Shown here piece after piece: positions 4,814-6,647 of a stretch of DNA of 6,647 nt. The number at the start of each line of letters is the position of its first letter. Within the stretch, counting starts at the first letter, position 1. The notes under the pieces were generated by a model that searched no databases, was not told the origin of the DNA, and saw nothing but the letters and a program-made list of their open reading frames with translations. Source of the stretch: Eshraghiella sp050874365. GTDB taxonomy: Bacteria > Bacillota > Clostridia > Lachnospirales > Lachnospiraceae. The stretch lies in the NCBI GenBank assembly GCA_050874365.1, contig JBNMKN010000105.1, positions 1-6,647 on the forward strand, written 5' to 3'. The position numbers and the translations under genes were made by a program.

Positions 4814-6403
4814 TTGGCTAACTTAAATGATGAAATTAAGAGGCGACGTACGTTCGCTATAATATCCCATCCCGATGCCGGTAAAACCACATTAACTGAA
4901 AAGTTTCTTTTATATGGTGGTGCCATTAACCTTGCGGGCTCCGTTAAGGGCAAAAAAACAGCAAAGCATGCCGTATCGGACTGGATGGAAATTGAAAAGG
5001 AACGTGGTATTTCCGTTACCTCTTCAGTATTACAGTTTAACTATGATAATTATTGTATTAACATACTTGATACACCGGGTCACGAGGACTTCTCCGAGGA
5101 TACCTACCGTACACTTATGGCTGCCGATTCGGCGGTAATGGTTATAGACGGCTCAAAGGGTGTTGAAAAACAGACAATCAAACTTTTCAAAGTATGTGTA
5201 ATGCGTCATATTCCTATTTTTACCTTTATTAATAAGATGGACAGGGATGCAAACGATCCTTTTGAACTCTGTGATGAGATAGAAAGTATTCTCGGCATCA
5301 GGACATGTCCTATTAACTGGCCTATTGGCTCAGGTAAAGAATTTAAAGGCGTATATGACAGAAACACCAAAATAGTATCTACATTTACAGCAGCAATGAA
5401 CGGACAAAAGGAAGTTGCCGAGCGTGACCTCCATATTGATTCCGATGAGCTTATCGAAGAAATCGGTACTCATTTCAGGGATAAATTAATAGAAGATGTT
5501 GAGCTTTTGGACGGTGCAAGTGCCGAATTTAATATGGAGGAAGTCAGTGCAGGTACACTTACTCCCGTATTTTTCGGTTCTGCCTTAACTAACTTCGGTG
5601 TTGAGACCTTCTTAAAGCATTTCCTTAAGATGACCTCATCTCCTTTGCCTCGTAATTCCAATGAAGGAATTATCGACCCATTTACAGAGGATTTTTCAGC
5701 TTTCGTATTTAAAATACAGGCAAACATGAACAAAGCCCACCGTGACAGAATTGCATTTATGAGAATCTGCTCTGGAAAATTTGAATCCGGAATGGAAGTC
5801 AATCATGTGCAGGGCGGCCGTAAAGTCAAACTTTCACAGCCACAGCAGTTAATGGCTGATGAGCGTAAAATAATCGAAGAAGCTTATGCAGGCGACATTA
5901 TCGGTGTATTTGACCCCGGTATTTTCTCAATCGGTGATACCTTAGAGCTTTCCAATAAAAAATTTGCTTTTGAAGGCATTCCTACGTTCGCTCCCGAGCA
6001 TTTCGCCAGAGTACGTCAGATTGACACTATGAAGCGTAAGCAGTTTATCAAAGGTATCAACCAGATTGCACAGGAAGGTGCCATCCAGATTTTTCAGGAA
6101 TACAACACCGGTATGGAAGAAATTATCGTGGGTGTTGTAGGTGTTCTTCAGTTTGATGTATTAAAATATCGTCTGGAATCGGAATATAATGTTGAAATAA
6201 GACTTGAACCGCTTCCTTACGAATATATCAGATGGATTGGCAATCCTACTGAAATCGACCTTGACAGGATTATCGGAACTTCCGATATGAAGAAGATAAA
6301 AGACCTTAAAGACCGTCCTCTTCTCTTATTTGTAAATGAATGGAGTATCGGAATGGTGCTTGACAGAAATAAAGGTCTTGTCCTTAATGATTTTGCAAAA
6401 TAA
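4814..6403 (+). CDS. prfC: Peptide chain release factor 3 (GTPase)
   Basis: This 529-residue translational GTPase removes RF1/RF2 from the ribosome after peptide release. The G-domain motifs are all present: G1 HPDAGKTT (19-26), switch region RGISVTSS (64-71), G3 DTPGH (86-90), G4 NKMD (140-143) and G5 GSA (255-257). Domain II is roughly 285-385, and the RF3-specific C-terminal domain follows (VRQIDTMKRKQF at 400-411; VGVVGVLQFDVLKYRLE at ~438-454). The length matches the family, and MANLNDEIKRRRTFAIISHP aligns with standard RF3 N-termini. The start codon is TTG, supported by GAGGA (4802-4806) 7 bases upstream; no in-frame ATG with a ribosome binding site exists nearby. A weak start and the leader hairpin may limit expression. 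The gene stands alone, with its own promoter and terminator, convergent with a ribosomal RNA operon. Confidence 0.98.
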   Translation: MANLNDEIKRRRTFAIISHPDAGKTTLTEKFLLYGGAINLAGSVKGKKTAKHAVSDWMEIEKERGISVTSSVLQFNYDNYCINILDTPGHEDFSEDTYRTLMAADSAVMVIDGSKGVEKQTIKLFKVCVMRHIPIFTFINKMDRDANDPFELCDEIESILGIRTCPINWPIGSGKEFKGVYDRNTKIVSTFTAAMNGQKEVAERDLHIDSDELIEEIGTHFRDKLIEDVELLDGASAEFNMEEVSAGTLTPVFFGSALTNFGVETFLKHFLKMTSSPLPRNSNEGIIDPFTEDFSAFVFKIQANMNKAHRDRIAFMRICSGKFESGMEVNHVQGGRKVKLSQPQQLMADERKIIEEAYAGDIIGVFDPGIFSIGDTLELSNKKFAFEGIPTFAPEHFARVRQIDTMKRKQFIKGINQIAQEGAIQIFQEYNTGMEEIIVGVVGVLQFDVLKYRLESEYNVEIRLEPLPYEYIRWIGNPTEIDLDRIIGTSDMKKIKDLKDRPLLLFVNEWSIGMVLDRNKGLVLNDFAK

Positions 6404-6407
6404 ATAT

Positions 6408-6494
6408 AAAAATACATCCCCTCTTTACTATACCGCCCTCCAAAAGTTAGACTTTTGGGAGCGCATCACACATCAGTAAAGAGGGGATATTTTT
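6408..6494 (+). terminator. Long nested terminator of prfC, possibly bidirectional
   Basis: ATCCCCTCTTTACT (6416-6429) pairs perfectly over 14 bp with AGTAAAGAGGGGAT (6475-6488), and a run of five T follows (6490-6494). Within the 45-base loop, CTCCAAAAGT (6438-6447) and ACTTTTGGGAG (6451-6461) form a second hairpin around TAG, with one bulged G. AAAAAT at 6408-6413 mirrors ATTTTT, so the structure could also stop transcription coming from the right. Confidence 0.9.
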
Positions 6495-6512
6495 ACCCTG
6501 ATATAAAACAAT

Positions 6513-6543
6513 AAAAAAAAGAGATAATCCGAAGATTACCTCT
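6513..6543 (-). terminator. Terminator of the ribosomal RNA operon
   Basis: On the minus strand AGAGGTAATC and GATTATCTCT form a 10-bp stem with one G-U pair, closed by a C(UUCG)G tetraloop and followed by eight T (complement 6513-6520). The G-U pair becomes an A-C mismatch when read on the plus strand, so the signal is oriented for the minus-strand transcript. Confidence 0.92.
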
Positions 6544-6623
6544 CTACATGTTCCTTCAAAACCACATACTAAAAACTCTCTGAAATACCTTAACATTTTC
6601 TAACAACCTCTATAAGCCGTCTT
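6544..6623 (-). other. Spacer after 23S rRNA, no 5S gene
   Basis: These 80 bases lie between the 23S 3' end and the operon terminator. They include TATGTGGTTTTGAAGGAACA on the minus strand, which I recall as resembling spacer sequence after 23S in related Firmicutes. A 5S gene (about 117 bases) does not fit, and none of its conserved segments is seen. The spacer probably holds half of the 23S processing stem. Confidence 0.7.
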
Positions 6624-6647
6624 GGTCAAGCCCTCGACCTATTAGTA
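6624..6647 (-). rRNA. 23S ribosomal RNA, 3' end only
   Basis: Read on the minus strand, the last 24 bases are TACTAATAGGTCGAGGGC followed by TTGACC, the conserved 3' terminus of Firmicutes 23S rRNA; GGTCAAG-type sequence at the 23S 5' end pairs with its CTTGACC. The rest of the gene lies to the right of the window. The exact mature end may be one or two bases further left (6622-6624). Confidence 0.92.

Noticed and set aside
5470..5802. Minus-strand frame of 110 codons inside prfC
   Set aside because: It is antisense to the conserved RF3 reading frame and has no family likeness.
1..6647. CRISPR array, insertion sequence, phage genes or toxin-antitoxin pair
   Set aside because: No regularly spaced repeats, transposase, integrase or paired small toxin gene was seen; the small helix-turn-helix gene has no toxin partner beside it.

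Overview
The window reads as chromosomal DNA of a low-to-moderate GC Gram-positive anaerobe of the class Clostridia, most likely a Lachnospiraceae relative. The grounds are strong AAGGAGG-type ribosome binding sites, near-consensus sigma-A promoters with AT-rich spacers, a T-box leader on a tRNA synthetase operon, a NifU-like/GGGtGRT gene pair typical of anaerobic Firmicutes, and a Firmicutes-type 23S rRNA 3' end. The lineage is inferred from gene content, not from a search.

Layout. Positions 1-1256 (minus strand) hold a two-gene operon: a NifU-like iron-sulfur scaffold homologue and, 13 bases downstream, a GGGtGRT-family protein cut by the window edge. The gap before it (1257-1387) contains a long-armed inverted repeat followed by a U-tract, a candidate attenuator or read-through terminator. 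Positions 1388-3885 (minus) are a threonine-responsive unit: consensus promoter, T-box riboswitch with its own terminator, a 74-residue single-pass membrane protein of unknown function, then thrS starting 2 bases after it. Positions 3878-4367 (minus) are a stand-alone CheY-like receiver protein with a consensus promoter and a 16-bp dyad close to its predicted transcription start.

Divergent from that, on the plus strand, are a small XRE/Cro-type helix-turn-helix regulator (4498-4695) and prfC for release factor 3 (4814-6403; TTG start; own extended -10 promoter). prfC ends in an unusually long nested terminator. A ribosomal RNA operon converges on it from the right on the minus strand: only the last ~24 bases of 23S rRNA are inside the window, followed by an ~80-base spacer and a strong C(UUCG)G terminator. 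No 5S rRNA gene lies between them.

Functionally the region is mostly translation (ThrRS, RF3, 23S rRNA), plus a redox/iron-sulfur-associated pair and two small regulators. No mobile element, CRISPR array or phage gene is seen, and no gene-free stretch exceeds 300 bases. The best candidates for something undescribed are the small membrane protein held under threonine T-box control, the NifU-like protein whose canonical cluster ligands are largely replaced, the 16-bp dyad at the receiver gene promoter, and the missing 5S gene.
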